Below are positions 31,668 to 40,636 of a DNA stretch of 64,000 nucleotides, in pieces. This DNA comes from Bacteroidota bacterium. Lineage in GTDB: Bacteria > Bacteroidota > Bacteroidia > Flavobacteriales_F > PHOS-HE28. The notes below the pieces were generated by a model that was given only the letters and a program-made list of their open reading frames with translations, was not told where the DNA came from and did no database searches. Where the stretch lies: contig JAFDZF010000184.1 of assembly GCA_018267055.1 (NCBI GenBank), positions 1 to 64,000 on the forward strand, given 5' to 3'. Every line of letters starts with the position of its first letter. The stretch's first letter is position 1. Position numbers and translations under genes: made by a program.

Positions 31668-32048
31668 ATGAAGCGCCTGTCCCCGCTGCTCCTGGTGGCC
31701 CTGCTGGCCGGATGCTCCACGCACCGCTACGTGGCCAGTACGCACCCCAACGGCAAGCCCGAGGTGGTGGTGTACCTGAAGGGCAAGGGCGAAGAGGCCG
31801 TGAAGGTGATGGAGAAGGTGTACTACCCCAACGGCCGCATGGAGTACGTGGGCCGGTTCGAGAACGGCGTGGAGCAGGGCGAGTGGACCTACTACTACGA
31901 GAACGGCACGAAGAAATTCGTGGAGCACTGGGACAAGGGCCTGGAGCATGGCCTCCAGATCGACTACGCCCCGGACGGCCAGGTGTACCGGGAGATGCGG
32001 TACGACCGCGGCAAGCTGGTCGAGACCATCGACCGCACCAAGCAATAG
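31668..32048 (+). CDS. MORN-repeat (YwqK-like) lipoprotein
   Basis: A 126-residue lipoprotein (lipobox LLAGC, Cys16). After the signal it contains three MORN/YwqK-type beta-hairpin repeats: YYPNGRMEYVGRFENGVEQG, YYENGTKKFVEHWDKGLEHG and YAPDGQVYREMRYDRGKL. Such repeats are common in Bacteroidota lipoproteins and are often labelled YwqK-family antitoxin, but no toxin partner is adjacent. A GTG at 31665 is also in frame; ATG 31668 was chosen. Function unknown. Confidence 0.75.
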   Translation: MKRLSPLLLVALLAGCSTHRYVASTHPNGKPEVVVYLKGKGEEAVKVMEKVYYPNGRMEYVGRFENGVEQGEWTYYYENGTKKFVEHWDKGLEHGLQIDYAPDGQVYREMRYDRGKLVETIDRTKQ

Positions 32049-32067
32049 GATCGATCGGCCGGACCGG

Positions 32068-33339
32068 CTAATCGAACTGCTGGAGGCTGAGCGCGATGAT
32101 GCGCACGCACTCCATCAGCTGCTCCTCGGTGATCACCAGGGGCGGCGCGAAACGGATGATGTCGCCGTGGGTCGGCTTGGCCAGCAGGCCGTTGTCGCGC
32201 AGGAGCAGGCAGAGCTCCCAGGCGGTCCGCGGGGTCCCGTCCGGGCCGGTGCGCGGCTCGATCACCAGGGCGTTCAACAGGCCCTTGCCCCGGACGAGCG
32301 TCAGGAAGTCGTAGCGGTCCACCAGTTTTTGCACCTCCGCGCGGAAGACCCGGCCGAGGCGTTCGGCGTTGGCGGCGAGGCCTTCGTCCTGCACGATGGC
32401 CAGGGCCTCGATGGCCAGCCGCGCCCCCATCGGATTGCCGCCGTAGGTGCTGCCGTGCGTGCCGGGGGTGAACACGTCCATGATGGACGCATCAGCCAGC
32501 ACCGCGCTCACCGGGTACATGCCGCCGCTGAGGGCCTTGGCCAGGATCACCGCGTCGGGCCGCTTCGCCGGATCGGTCACGTCGTCGGGTACGCTGCACA
32601 GCATCCGGCCCGTGCGGGCGATGCCGGTCTGGATCTCGTCCGCGATGAAGAGCACGTTGCGCGCCTTGCACAGCGCGATGGCCCGCGCGATGTAATCGTC
32701 CGCCGGGGTGTACACGCCGCGCTCGCCCTGGATGGGCTCCACCAGGAAGGCGCATACCTCGGGATCGTCCAGGGCCTTCTCCAGCGCCGGCAGATCGTCG
32801 TAAGGGATCACCTCGAAGCCCGGCGTGAACGGCCCGAAACCGCCCTGGCTGTCCGGATCGGTGCTCATGCTGATGATGCTGATGGTGCGGCCGTGGAAGT
32901 TGCCTTCGCACACGACGATCCTCGCCCGGTCCTTCGCGATGCCCTTCCGCTCATAGCCCCACTTGCGGGCCATCTTCAGGGCGGTCTCCACCGCCTCGGC
33001 GCCCGTGTTCATCGGCAGCATCCGGCCGTAGCCGAAGGTGGTGCACACCACGCGCGCGTATTCGCCCAGCACGCTGTTGTAGAAGGCCCGGCTCGTCAGC
33101 GTCATGCGTTCGGCCTGCTCCTGCATCGCCTTCACCAGGCGCGGATGGCAGTGACCCTGGTTCACCGCGCTGTAGGCGCTGAGGAAATCGTAGTAGCGCT
33201 TGCCCTCCACGTCCCACACGAACACGCCCTTGCCGCTGTCCAGCACCACCGGCAGCGGATGGTAGTTGTGCGCGCCGTAGCGCTCCTCCAACGCGATGGC
33301 CTGCTGGGTCCGGCCCTGGGTGCTCCTGGTGATGCTCAT
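32068..33339 (-). CDS. rocD: Ornithine--oxo-acid transaminase
   Basis: A 423-residue PLP-dependent class III aminotransferase that converts ornithine and 2-oxoglutarate to glutamate semialdehyde and glutamate (arginine/ornithine catabolism or proline supply). Diagnostic parts are [14 protein letters not shown] at the N-terminus, the [17 protein letters not shown] block, the PLP-lysine motif [16 protein letters not shown] followed by [19 protein letters not shown] (Schiff-base Lys in AKAL), and TFGYGR. Length matches RocD (about 400-425). ATG 33339 was chosen because a TACCTTCG box lies 6 bases upstream; the open frame continues to 33414 into the neighbouring hairpin. Confidence 0.93.
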   Translation of the reverse strand: MSITRSTQGRTQQAIALEERYGAHNYHPLPVVLDSGKGVFVWDVEGKRYYDFLSAYSAVNQGHCHPRLVKAMQEQAERMTLTSRAFYNSVLGEYARVVCTTFGYGRMLPMNTGAEAVETALKMARKWGYERKGIAKDRARIVVCEGNFHGRTISIISMSTDPDSQGGFGPFTPGFEVIPYDDLPALEKALDDPEVCAFLVEPIQGERGVYTPADDYIARAIALCKARNVLFIADEIQTGIARTGRMLCSVPDDVTDPAKRPDAVILAKALSGGMYPVSAVLADASIMDVFTPGTHGSTYGGNPMGARLAIEALAIVQDEGLAANAERLGRVFRAEVQKLVDRYDFLTLVRGKGLLNALVIEPRTGPDGTPRTAWELCLLLRDNGLLAKPTHGDIIRFAPPLVITEEQLMECVRIIALSLQQFD

Positions 33340-33345
33340 GGTACG

Positions 33346-33353
33346 CGAAGGTA
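33346..33353 (-). promoter_or_regulatory. Putative -7 promoter element before rocD
   Basis: TACCTTCG on the minus strand, 6 bases before the ATG at 33339. Confidence 0.5.
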
Positions 33354-33381
33354 GGCCGCCGTCGGGGGGGCGGTAGAACGC

Positions 33382-33426
33382 GGAAGGTGCAAGGCGGAAC
33401 GTGCGTTCCGGCACCTTGCACCTTCC
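33382..33426 (-). terminator. Long hairpin between the NagZ fusion gene and rocD
   Basis: A 13-bp perfect inverted repeat, GGAAGGTGCAAGG (33382-33394) and CCTTGCACCTTCC (33414-33426), encloses a second stem CGGAAC-GTGC-GTTCCG (33395-33410) with a 3-base bulge, 19 bp in all. It lies 10 bases after the fusion gene stop and 29 bases before the rocD promoter box. It probably terminates the fusion transcript, though no T-run follows. Confidence 0.6.
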
Positions 33427-33436
33427 CTGTGGACGG

Positions 33437-36403
33437 CTACTTCCCCCTGGCCGCCACCGCGCCGTGCACCACTTCCTGGATGCGCGTGCGGATGCTGAGG
33501 TCCGCGAGCTTCTTGTTGCTCGCGTCGGGGTATACGCGGTTGCTCAGGAAGACATAGAGCGTGCGGTCCTGCGGGTCGGCCCAGACCATGGTGCCGGTGA
33601 AGCCCGTGTGACCGAAGCTGGCGTAGCTCACACAGTCGCAAGTAGGCCCCTTCTGGCCCTGCGGCTGGGGCTTGTCCCATCCGAGGGCCCGGCGGTTGCC
33701 ACTACCATCATTCTTGCAGAACCGGCACTTGGTGAACATGGCCACGGTGCTGTCGCTCAGGTAGCGCACGCCGCCGTAGGTGCCGCCGTTCAGCAGCAGC
33801 TGCAGCACCACGGCGAGGTCATTGGCATCGCCGAAAAGCCCGGCATGGCCCGCCACCCCGCCCATGAGCGCAGCGCCCGGGTCGTGCACGTCGCCCTGCA
33901 ACTGCTGGCGGCGGAACTCCGCCTCGTTCTCGGTGGGCATGATCCGGTCCTTCGGGAAGCGCTCCAGCGGATTGAAGCCGATGGTGGACAGGCCCAACGG
34001 GCGGTAGTAGGTGGCCGCCATGTAGCGGTCCACCGGCAGGCCCGCCACCCGCTCGATCACGCGCTGCAACAGGTACATGCCCATGTCGCTGTAGACGTAT
34101 TCGCCACGGGTGCCCAGCGGGGTGGCCACCACCCAGGCGTAGAGCGAATCGCGGTAGCTGGCGGGCAGGTAGATGCGGTCGGCCACGCGCAGGGTGTGCC
34201 CGGCGTCGGGCGTGTCGGTGGCCAGGCCCGGGCGGACACGGCCATCGGCCAGCAGGCGCTTGTAGAACGGCACGAAGGGCTTCAGCCCCGCCTGGTGCGT
34301 CAGGATCTCGCTGATGGTCATCGACGCATGCACCGATGAGCGCTTCGCCAGGTCGGGCAGGTAGTCGCCCAGGGTGCGGTCCACGTCGATCTTCCGCTCG
34401 TCCACCAGCTTCATCAGCGCCAGGGTGGTGCTGGCCACCTTGGTCACGCTGGCCAGGTCGTAGATGTCGTCCAGGCGCACCGGCCGCTGCTTCGCATAGG
34501 TGGGCGAGCCGTAGGCCTTGTTCCAGACCACGTCCCCGTCGTGCGCCACCAGCACCTGGCAGCCCGGGTATGCGCCGGCCTGCAGGCCTTCGTTCACGAT
34601 GGCGTCGATGCGGGCCAGGTCGGCCGTGCGGATGCCGTCCTCTTCGGGCAGGCCGTAGCGCAGGCGGTGCGCGTCGGCCATCTCCAGGCCGTCGCCCTTG
34701 GCGAAGAACGACGAGGCGGTGACCGGCAGCTTCCCTTTCGCAGGGATGGCGCCGAAGAGCAGCTGGGCGGCGAGGTCCTGGGTATCCTCGTTCTCTTCAT
34801 AGGCCACCACGAGGCCGTTCCAGCGCTGGGCGCCGTAGGCCATGGTGAGGCGGTAGGGATTGGCGAAGAGCACGAAGGCCATGGGGCTCTGGTCGTCGAG
34901 GCGGCGCAGGAAGTCGAGGGTGAGCTGCGGCACGCCGAACTCCTTCTCCACGCGGAAGGAGGTGCCGTGCACCGAGGCGATCACCAGGTCGAAACCCTTG
35001 AGCTGGGCCAGGAGGGCGTTCGCGCTGTCGCGGTTGAGCACCTTGTCGCAACGGAACTCCCGCACGGTGGCGTAGCGCCCGAGGGCACGCTGGAAGGCAT
35101 TGTGCATCGAGTCGCCGATCACCAGCGAGGCGATCTTCAGCGAGTCGAGGCGCTTCACCGGGAAGGTGCCGTCGTTGCGCAGGAGCGTGAGCGCGTCGCC
35201 GAAGAGCTGGCGGCGGAGGGCCTTCGCGGCGGGCGTGTTCAGGTCGTCCGTCAGGCCCTTCGTCACCACGGGGGCCACGCGGGCGAGGCCGGCCCACTCC
35301 TTGGCGCGGAGCAGCTTCAGGCACTTGTGGTCGATCATCTCGCGGGGCACCAGGCCGCTGTCCACCGCCTGGCGGATGCGGTCGATCGCCTTCACCGGGT
35401 CCAGCGGGAAGAGCAGCACGTCGTTGCCGGCGAGCAGGGCACGCAGCTCGATCTCGCCCGGCTTGTCCGCGTTGGCCACGCCTTTCATGTTCAAGGCGTC
35501 GGTGAACACCAGGCCCTTGAAGCCGAACTCGCGCTCCAGCAGGTCGCTCACGATGGGCCGGCTCAGCGTGCTGGGCAGGCCCTTGGTCGTGTCCAACGCG
35601 GGCACTTCGAGGTGGCCCACCATGATGGCGCTGAGCCCTTCCTCCACCATCCGCTGGAACGGGTACAGCTCCAGCGAGTCCAGGCGGGCGCGGGTCTGCG
35701 CGATCACCGGCAGGTTCTTGTGGCTGTCCACGTCGGTGTCGCCGTGGCCCGGGAAATGCTTCGCCGTGGCGATGACGCCGCCGTTCTGCAGCCCCTTCAT
35801 GTAGGCGATGGCCTTGCGCGTCACCAGCTCGCGGTCCTCGCCGAAGCTCCGGTCGTTGATCACCGGGTTCGCCGGGTTGTTGTTCACGTCGGCCACGGGG
35901 CTGAAGCTCACCTGCACGCCGAGCCGCTTCATCTGCCGGGCGATCTCCTCGCCCATCCGTTCGATGCCGCTGTCGTCGGTGAGCGCCCCCAGGGTCATCT
36001 GCCTGGGAAAGCGCATCGTGCTGTCGAGCCGCATCCCCAGGCCCCACTCGAGGTCCATGCCGATGAGCAGCGGCGTGCGCGCCAGCGCCTGGTAACGGTT
36101 GGTGAGGTTCGCCTGGCGCACGGGACCGCCCTGGAAGAAGATGAGGCCGCCGATGTTGCGCTCCTTCACCAGCTTCGCGATCTCGTTCGTGTGCTTGGCG
36201 TCCTTGTTGCTCCAGGCCGCCACCATCATCAGCTGGGCGATGCGCTCGTCGAGGCTGAGGGTGGAGAACACGGAATCGGCCCACGGCGTGGCGGCCTCCA
36301 GGAAGGCGGGCCGCATCGCGGCGCGTTCATGCGGCGGGCTCCCGCCGAGCGACAGCAGGCCCAAAGCCGCGACAGGAGCGGCAAGCAGGGTTCGTCTCAT
36401 CAT
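33437..36403 (-). CDS. GH3 beta-N-acetylglucosaminidase (NagZ-like) fused to beta-lactamase-family serine hydrolase
   Basis: A 988-residue exported protein with two enzyme domains. Residues about 40-370 form a glycoside hydrolase family 3 NagZ-type barrel: [14 protein letters not shown] at 215-228 (His228 acid/base dyad) and [10 protein letters not shown] with nucleophile Asp302. A GH3 C-domain follows (about 400-575). Residues about 590-985 are a class C beta-lactamase/transpeptidase-like domain: SVTK at 652-655 (Ser652, Lys655), YSD at 771-773 and HTG at 932-934. The protein probably acts on cell-wall muropeptides. ATG 36403 was chosen because a TAGTTTTG box ends 6 bases upstream; MM then begins a signal peptide. 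Such fusions are known in Bacteroidota. Confidence 0.9.
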   Translation of the reverse strand: MMRRTLLAAPVAALGLLSLGGSPPHERAAMRPAFLEAATPWADSVFSTLSLDERIAQLMMVAAWSNKDAKHTNEIAKLVKERNIGGLIFFQGGPVRQANLTNRYQALARTPLLIGMDLEWGLGMRLDSTMRFPRQMTLGALTDDSGIERMGEEIARQMKRLGVQVSFSPVADVNNNPANPVINDRSFGEDRELVTRKAIAYMKGLQNGGVIATAKHFPGHGDTDVDSHKNLPVIAQTRARLDSLELYPFQRMVEEGLSAIMVGHLEVPALDTTKGLPSTLSRPIVSDLLEREFGFKGLVFTDALNMKGVANADKPGEIELRALLAGNDVLLFPLDPVKAIDRIRQAVDSGLVPREMIDHKCLKLLRAKEWAGLARVAPVVTKGLTDDLNTPAAKALRRQLFGDALTLLRNDGTFPVKRLDSLKIASLVIGDSMHNAFQRALGRYATVREFRCDKVLNRDSANALLAQLKGFDLVIASVHGTSFRVEKEFGVPQLTLDFLRRLDDQSPMAFVLFANPYRLTMAYGAQRWNGLVVAYEENEDTQDLAAQLLFGAIPAKGKLPVTASSFFAKGDGLEMADAHRLRYGLPEEDGIRTADLARIDAIVNEGLQAGAYPGCQVLVAHDGDVVWNKAYGSPTYAKQRPVRLDDIYDLASVTKVASTTLALMKLVDERKIDVDRTLGDYLPDLAKRSSVHASMTISEILTHQAGLKPFVPFYKRLLADGRVRPGLATDTPDAGHTLRVADRIYLPASYRDSLYAWVVATPLGTRGEYVYSDMGMYLLQRVIERVAGLPVDRYMAATYYRPLGLSTIGFNPLERFPKDRIMPTENEAEFRRQQLQGDVHDPGAALMGGVAGHAGLFGDANDLAVVLQLLLNGGTYGGVRYLSDSTVAMFTKCRFCKNDGSGNRRALGWDKPQPQGQKGPTCDCVSYASFGHTGFTGTMVWADPQDRTLYVFLSNRVYPDASNKKLADLSIRTRIQEVVHGAVAARGK

Positions 36404-36409
36404 TGCGGC

Positions 36410-36417
36410 CAAAACTA
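36410..36417 (-). promoter_or_regulatory. Putative -7 promoter element before NagZ fusion
   Basis: TAGTTTTG on the minus strand is a full match to TAnnTTTG and lies 6 bases before the ATG at 36403. Confidence 0.6.
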
Positions 36418-36559
36418 CCGGCACGTCCAGGGGGCCTTCGCCACGATCCGTGCCAGTTTTGAACAGAACGCGCAGCATAGCGCGCCCGCATGCGGACCCT
36501 CGATCGGCCCATCCCGCAACGGCACGGTAATTTCACCGCGCCCCGCCCGTTCCCCTTCC

Positions 36560-37405
36560 ATGCGTCCGGCCACCCTCCTGCTCGCCTGCTCCCTCGCCCT
36601 TGGCGCGGCCGGACAGGTCTCCCCCGGACACCAGGCGCTGGCCGGGCAGCTCCAAGCCCTCACCGCCGCCCGCACCGATGCGCAGCGCGACAGCCTGAGC
36701 GGCCGGATCAAGGAGGAACTGCGCACGCTGCTCGATGCCGACGATGCCTTCACCGCCTCGTTCACCGATGTGCCCATGAGCCGGGTGGACGCGCCCGACG
36801 GCCGGTTCCGCCTGTTCACCTGGAACGTGCCGCACGACGACGGCACCCACCTTTACGAGGGCTTCCTGCTTGTACGGAACAAGGACCGCCGCGTGCTCTA
36901 CGAGCTGCGCGACATGACCGACCACCTCGCCGTACCGGCCACCAAGAAGCTCAGCCCCGAGAACTGGTACGGCGCGCTTTACTACGCGGTGATCGCCAAG
37001 GAGAAAGGCGACGTCACCTACTACACCCTTTTAGGCTGGAAGGGCTATAGCAAGGTGGAAACGCGCAAGGTGATCGAGGTGCTCAGCTTCAACGGGCCGG
37101 TGCCCACCTTCGGCGCGATGATCTTCGACGAAGGAAAGATCAAACACCTGCGCAAAGTGTACGGATACAACTTCCAGAGCACCATGAGCTTGAAATGGGA
37201 TGCAGCTAACAATGCCATCGTGCTCGACCACCTCGCGCCCCTGAACCCCGAATTCTCGGGAGAGAACGCCCTGATGGGACCGGACCTGAGCTTCGATGCC
37301 TACGTTTGGTACAAGGAGCGCTGGACCTTCATGCGCGATGTGGATGCGCGGAACCTGCAGCAGACCAAGCCGAGCAAGCGGCCTCCCCCGCCTCCCCGGC
37401 CTTGA
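36560..37405 (+). CDS. Secreted protein of unknown function
   Basis: A 281-residue protein with a signal peptide (cleavage near GAAG-QV, residue 19). I recognise no named domain. The mature chain has an N-terminal helical part (about 25-60) and then a mixed beta region with many aromatic residues (FRLFTWNVPHDDGTHLYEG, NWYGALYYAVIAKEKGDVTYYTLLGWKGY). The C-terminus is a basic-proline tail (KPSKRPPPPPRP). Highly similar layouts are common in Bacteroidota hypothetical exported proteins. It is divergent from the NagZ fusion; TAATTTCA at 36528-36535 may be its -7 element, 24 bases before the ATG. Confidence 0.75.
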   Translation: MRPATLLLACSLALGAAGQVSPGHQALAGQLQALTAARTDAQRDSLSGRIKEELRTLLDADDAFTASFTDVPMSRVDAPDGRFRLFTWNVPHDDGTHLYEGFLLVRNKDRRVLYELRDMTDHLAVPATKKLSPENWYGALYYAVIAKEKGDVTYYTLLGWKGYSKVETRKVIEVLSFNGPVPTFGAMIFDEGKIKHLRKVYGYNFQSTMSLKWDAANNAIVLDHLAPLNPEFSGENALMGPDLSFDAYVWYKERWTFMRDVDARNLQQTKPSKRPPPPPRP

Positions 37406-37516
37406 AAGCGGCTCCTTCACGGAACGTCCTTCGCTTCGCTTTCCTTCTTCGGTCCGGAACACCTTCGTTCGCTACCCGTGCCTATCGGAACGACCGTTCG
37501 CGGTCGATGGGCGCCC

Positions 37517-37843
37517 ATGACCTTCCCCATGGACAAGACCGTACACGTGGTGCGCCGGCAGACCCAGGGGCGGGTGACCTATGGCCCAGCCTTCACCAGC
37601 CGCGACCTGCTCGATCGCCATTTCCCCAACGTGGACGTGCAGGCCGTTCCGGTCCGGGGCTCCGCCGAGGTGGACCTGACAGGCTGCAAGAAGCTCTTCG
37701 GCCGCATCACGCCCGGTGAGCGCTCCCAGCAGCTCCTCGGCGTGTTCGCCTCGCTGGAGGCCTTGAACGCTGATGCCGCGGCACCGGGGGCGGTCGGCCC
37801 ACCGGTGCCGGCGGCGATCATCGAGATCCGGCTGGAGGCCTGA
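37517..37843 (+). CDS. Hypothetical protein, about 108 residues
   Basis: A small open frame after the previous gene. Starting at ATG 37517 gives 108 residues; ATG 37529 (MDKTVHVV) is equally possible. The sequence has no signal peptide, membrane helix or recognised motif. It has a basic N-part (VRRQTQGRVTYGPAF), a central DLTGCKKLFGRITPGERS block and a proline/alanine-rich end. Codon pattern resembles its neighbours, but I cannot rule out a non-coding frame. It converges with the PepSY-like gene. Confidence 0.4.
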   Translation: MTFPMDKTVHVVRRQTQGRVTYGPAFTSRDLLDRHFPNVDVQAVPVRGSAEVDLTGCKKLFGRITPGERSQQLLGVFASLEALNADAAAPGAVGPPVPAAIIEIRLEA

Positions 37844-37887
37844 GGCCGCGGGCACGTCACCCCCGGGCGCTCATGCTCCCCCTAGTC

Positions 37888-38373
37888 CTAGTCCTCGTCC
37901 TCTTCTTTCTTCTTCTTTTCCGTCTCGACCTTCGTGCCCAGCACGGTGCCGGTCCCTGAAAGGCGCACTTCCGAGACCTGCCCGCCGCTGAGGACCTCCA
38001 CTTCATAGATCGTGCCCTCCGTCGGGGTCTCCACGCGCTCGCACTCCTTCAGCTTCTGGCCGGCGTGATCGCGGGCCAGGGTGGCGCGCACCGGCGCGGG
38101 GAGCTCCGCCTCCTTGATCTCCGTCTCCGTTTCGGTCCAGGTGCCTTTCCCGTCGAAGTTCGCCGAGCGTTCGATGCCCTGGTCCTTGAACTCCGCTTCA
38201 TACGTGGTGGCGTTCTCCTGCTCCCATTTCACGGCCGTCGCGTGGGGGAAGCGGGTGGTGAACGCGGTGCGCACGGCGGCAGGCACTTGGTCTTCCGCCA
38301 GTTCCTGGGCCTGGCCGGTGCTGGCCAGGCCGATCGGGAGGAGCAGGACAATGGTCCGGATGATCGTCTTCAT
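37888..38373 (-). CDS. PepSY-like periplasmic protein
   Basis: A 161-residue exported protein (signal peptide to GQAQ, about 22) with two PepSY-like (DUF2874-type) modules: VPAAVRTAFTTRFPHATAVKWE (about 30-85) and LPAPVRATLARDHAGQKLKE (about 90-145). It ends in an unusual charged tail, EKKKKEEDED. PepSY-like domains bind and often inhibit or modulate partner proteins in the envelope. The gene is the downstream member of the two-component/TonB-receptor unit, 79 bases after the receptor stop, with its own copy of the shared operator at 38413-38447. The partner and signal are unknown. Confidence 0.8.
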   Translation of the reverse strand: MKTIIRTIVLLLPIGLASTGQAQELAEDQVPAAVRTAFTTRFPHATAVKWEQENATTYEAEFKDQGIERSANFDGKGTWTETETEIKEAELPAPVRATLARDHAGQKLKECERVETPTEGTIYEVEVLSGGQVSEVRLSGTGTVLGTKVETEKKKKEEDED

Positions 38374-38412
38374 GATCGTTGGTTTCAAGGCCCGTGTAAA
38401 GCCCGGGCACCA

Positions 38413-38447
38413 CAAGGCTAGCGGGCGATCCTGAAGGTTTTCGGAAG
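38413..38447 (-). promoter_or_regulatory. Operator-promoter copy A, upstream of PepSY-like gene
   Basis: On the minus strand: CTTCCG (38447-38442), 5 bases, CTTCAG (38436-38431), 10 bases, then TAGCCTTG (38420-38413), a -7-like box. Half-sites are 11 bases apart, the geometry of OmpR/PmrA-type response-regulator sites. It matches copy B (40642-40676) base for base in spacing. Confidence 0.65.
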
Positions 38448-38452
38448 GCGGC

Positions 38453-40636
38453 CTAGCCGAAGCGGTAGAGCACGCTCAGGTTGATGGCACGGCCGTCGAT
38501 GGGCGCCCACAAGGGCACGAACACGGGCCGCGACAGGGTGCCCAGCACCACCCGCTCCTCGCGCGTCTGCCGCACGTCCAGCAGGTTCTCGCCGTTGAGC
38601 ACGATGTTCCAGGGCCCGGTGGTGTAGCCCACCATGGCGGCCGTGGCCCACTGGTCGCCCGTGCGGGTCCCGTCGAAGCTGTCCTGCCGTCCGCTGTACG
38701 ATGCCTCGATGCCCGCGCGCCAATGCGGCCCGAACACCCGGCTCAGGGTGGCCGCCGCGCGGTGCTCGGGCGTATAGGCCACCAGCATCCGCTCACGGCC
38801 CGCCACCTGTTGCGGCACCGTCCAAGTGTAGCCGAGGTACAGTTCGGCGTCGCCGTGGGTGATGCGGATGTAGTTGTCGATGCCGCGCGTGAGCGTGTGC
38901 CCCGGCGCGTTGACGAGCGATGCGTCCCCGTTCACCGGCACGACGGCGAGCGGGTCCGAGATCCGCGTGAGGAAGAACGTCTGGTCGATGAATACCGCGT
39001 ACTGCTCCGACACCACGGCCCGCCAGGTCCATTCCGCCGTGCCCCCGAACGAACGCTCCGCCCCGACACCGGTCCCCAGCACGGGCGTGGGGTCCTGTTC
39101 CGCCACAAGGCCGTAAGGCTGGCTGCGATCGGGCAACTGGTAGCCCGTGCCGGCATTGGCGCGCAGCACCAGCCGCGCCCCCGCCTTGTAGAGCGCCGCG
39201 ATGGAAGGCAGCACGAAGGTGCCGTAGCGGGCGTTGTGGTCGGTGCGCAGCCCCAGCTCGATGTTCGGCCATCGCTCCCGGTGCAGGGCGTATTGCGCGA
39301 AGGCCCCCACGGTGCCGAGCGACTGCGTCGCGCTGTCCGGGCCGGACAGCCGCATGCCCCAGAAGTTGGCGCCCACCACCCAGGTGCGGCGTGCATCGGC
39401 CGCTTTCCAATAGGCCTCTCCGTACAGGTTGTCCTGCATCGATCGGGGCGCATCCGGTGCGAGCGTGGACCGGGCCTGTTGCCAGTAGCGCCCCACGCTG
39501 CCCTTCACGGTGAGCGCATGCCCGGCGTCCACGCGGTGCTCGCCGATCAGGTCCAGCGCCAGGCGCCGGCCCTCGCGGTGCTCCACGAAGGCGGCCGTGT
39601 CGTCCAGGGCGTCCAGGGCCGAGAGGCGCCCGCCGCACCGCCGCTCGTCCTGCGCCAGCAGCCCGACGCGCACCGTGCTGCGTGCCGAGGGCTTCAGGAA
39701 GAGCTGCGGATGCACCTGCACCTGGCGGAGCGCCGGCACATCGGTCCAGCCGTCGCCGTCCACGTCCATGGCCTGCTGCCCCGTGGCACCGGCGAACAGG
39801 GTGAACGCCGCCTTGCCCAAAGGACCGCTCAGGTAGGCGTTCATGTTGCCTTCGCGGAGCGTGGTCGCGTTCACCATCACCAGGCCGGTGAGGCTGTCGG
39901 TGGGCTCCTTGGTCACGAAATCGATGGCCCCCGCGATGGCGCCGCCCCCGTGGAAGGTGGACGAAGGCCCCTTCAGCACTTCGATGCGCGCGAGGTCCAG
40001 CGGCGGCAGGCGGAGGATGTCGAAGCCCCCGCTCAATCCGCCATAGGCCGGCAGGCCGTCGCGGAGCAACAGGGTATGGCGGCCCTGGAGGCCCTGCATG
40101 CGCACCTGGCTCGCCCCGCTCACCGCGCTGAGCTGCTGGACCTGCACCGAGCTGATGTCGCCCAGCAGGCCCATGACGTTCCCCGGCTCCAGCGAGCCTT
40201 CCTCCAGCAGCTCGTCCGCACCGAGCACCTCGATCTTCTGCGGCACGTCGTCGATGCGCGAGCCGGTGCGCGTGGCCGTTACCACCGCTTCCTGCAGTTC
40301 CTCGTTCGCGCTCGCCAGCCGCACCACCAGGTCCGGCGTGCTCCGGGGCAGCGTCACCGTCACCTCACGGCCGCGATAGCCCACCAGCGCGAAGCGGAAC
40401 ACCTGCGGTCCGTCGGCAAGGTCGCGGAAGGTCATCCGTCCATCGGCATCGGCCGTGGCCGCCCGCGGGGTGCCCACCAGCACGGCGCTGGTCCCGGGCA
40501 AAGGCTCCGCGGTGGCGCTGTCCTGCACCAGGATGTTCAAGGTGTGCTGCGCGCCGGCCTGGAAGGCGGCACCGGACAGGACGACCAGTGCAAGCGCGCG
40601 GAGCGCATGCCGGAGCAACGGAACGGGGCTCGTCAT
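38453..40636 (-). CDS. TonB-dependent outer-membrane receptor with carboxypeptidase-like domain
   Basis: A 727-residue receptor. Parts in order: signal peptide (to FQAGAQ, about 29), carboxypeptidase-like Ig domain (30-115; ILVQDSATAEPLPGTSAVLVG), TonB-box/plug (about 120-245; AVVTATRTGSRIDDVP, QVRMQGLQGRHTLLLRDG, GPSSTFHGGGAIAGAIDFV) and a barrel closing with GRAINLSVLYRFG. The plug and the QDERRCGG strand resemble siderophore/cobalamin/metal receptors, but the ligand cannot be read. Its ATG overlaps the histidine kinase stop by 4 bases, and operator copy B lies 5 bases before the ATG inside the kinase gene. Function is thus tied to the sensor system. Confidence 0.88.
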   Translation of the reverse strand: MTSPVPLLRHALRALALVVLSGAAFQAGAQHTLNILVQDSATAEPLPGTSAVLVGTPRAATADADGRMTFRDLADGPQVFRFALVGYRGREVTVTLPRSTPDLVVRLASANEELQEAVVTATRTGSRIDDVPQKIEVLGADELLEEGSLEPGNVMGLLGDISSVQVQQLSAVSGASQVRMQGLQGRHTLLLRDGLPAYGGLSGGFDILRLPPLDLARIEVLKGPSSTFHGGGAIAGAIDFVTKEPTDSLTGLVMVNATTLREGNMNAYLSGPLGKAAFTLFAGATGQQAMDVDGDGWTDVPALRQVQVHPQLFLKPSARSTVRVGLLAQDERRCGGRLSALDALDDTAAFVEHREGRRLALDLIGEHRVDAGHALTVKGSVGRYWQQARSTLAPDAPRSMQDNLYGEAYWKAADARRTWVVGANFWGMRLSGPDSATQSLGTVGAFAQYALHRERWPNIELGLRTDHNARYGTFVLPSIAALYKAGARLVLRANAGTGYQLPDRSQPYGLVAEQDPTPVLGTGVGAERSFGGTAEWTWRAVVSEQYAVFIDQTFFLTRISDPLAVVPVNGDASLVNAPGHTLTRGIDNYIRITHGDAELYLGYTWTVPQQVAGRERMLVAYTPEHRAAATLSRVFGPHWRAGIEASYSGRQDSFDGTRTGDQWATAAMVGYTTGPWNIVLNGENLLDVRQTREERVVLGTLSRPVFVPLWAPIDGRAINLSVLYRFG

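Noticed and set aside
31668-32048. YwqK-like protein as antitoxin of a toxin-antitoxin pair
   Set aside because: No adjacent toxin gene; it is a lipoprotein with MORN-type repeats.
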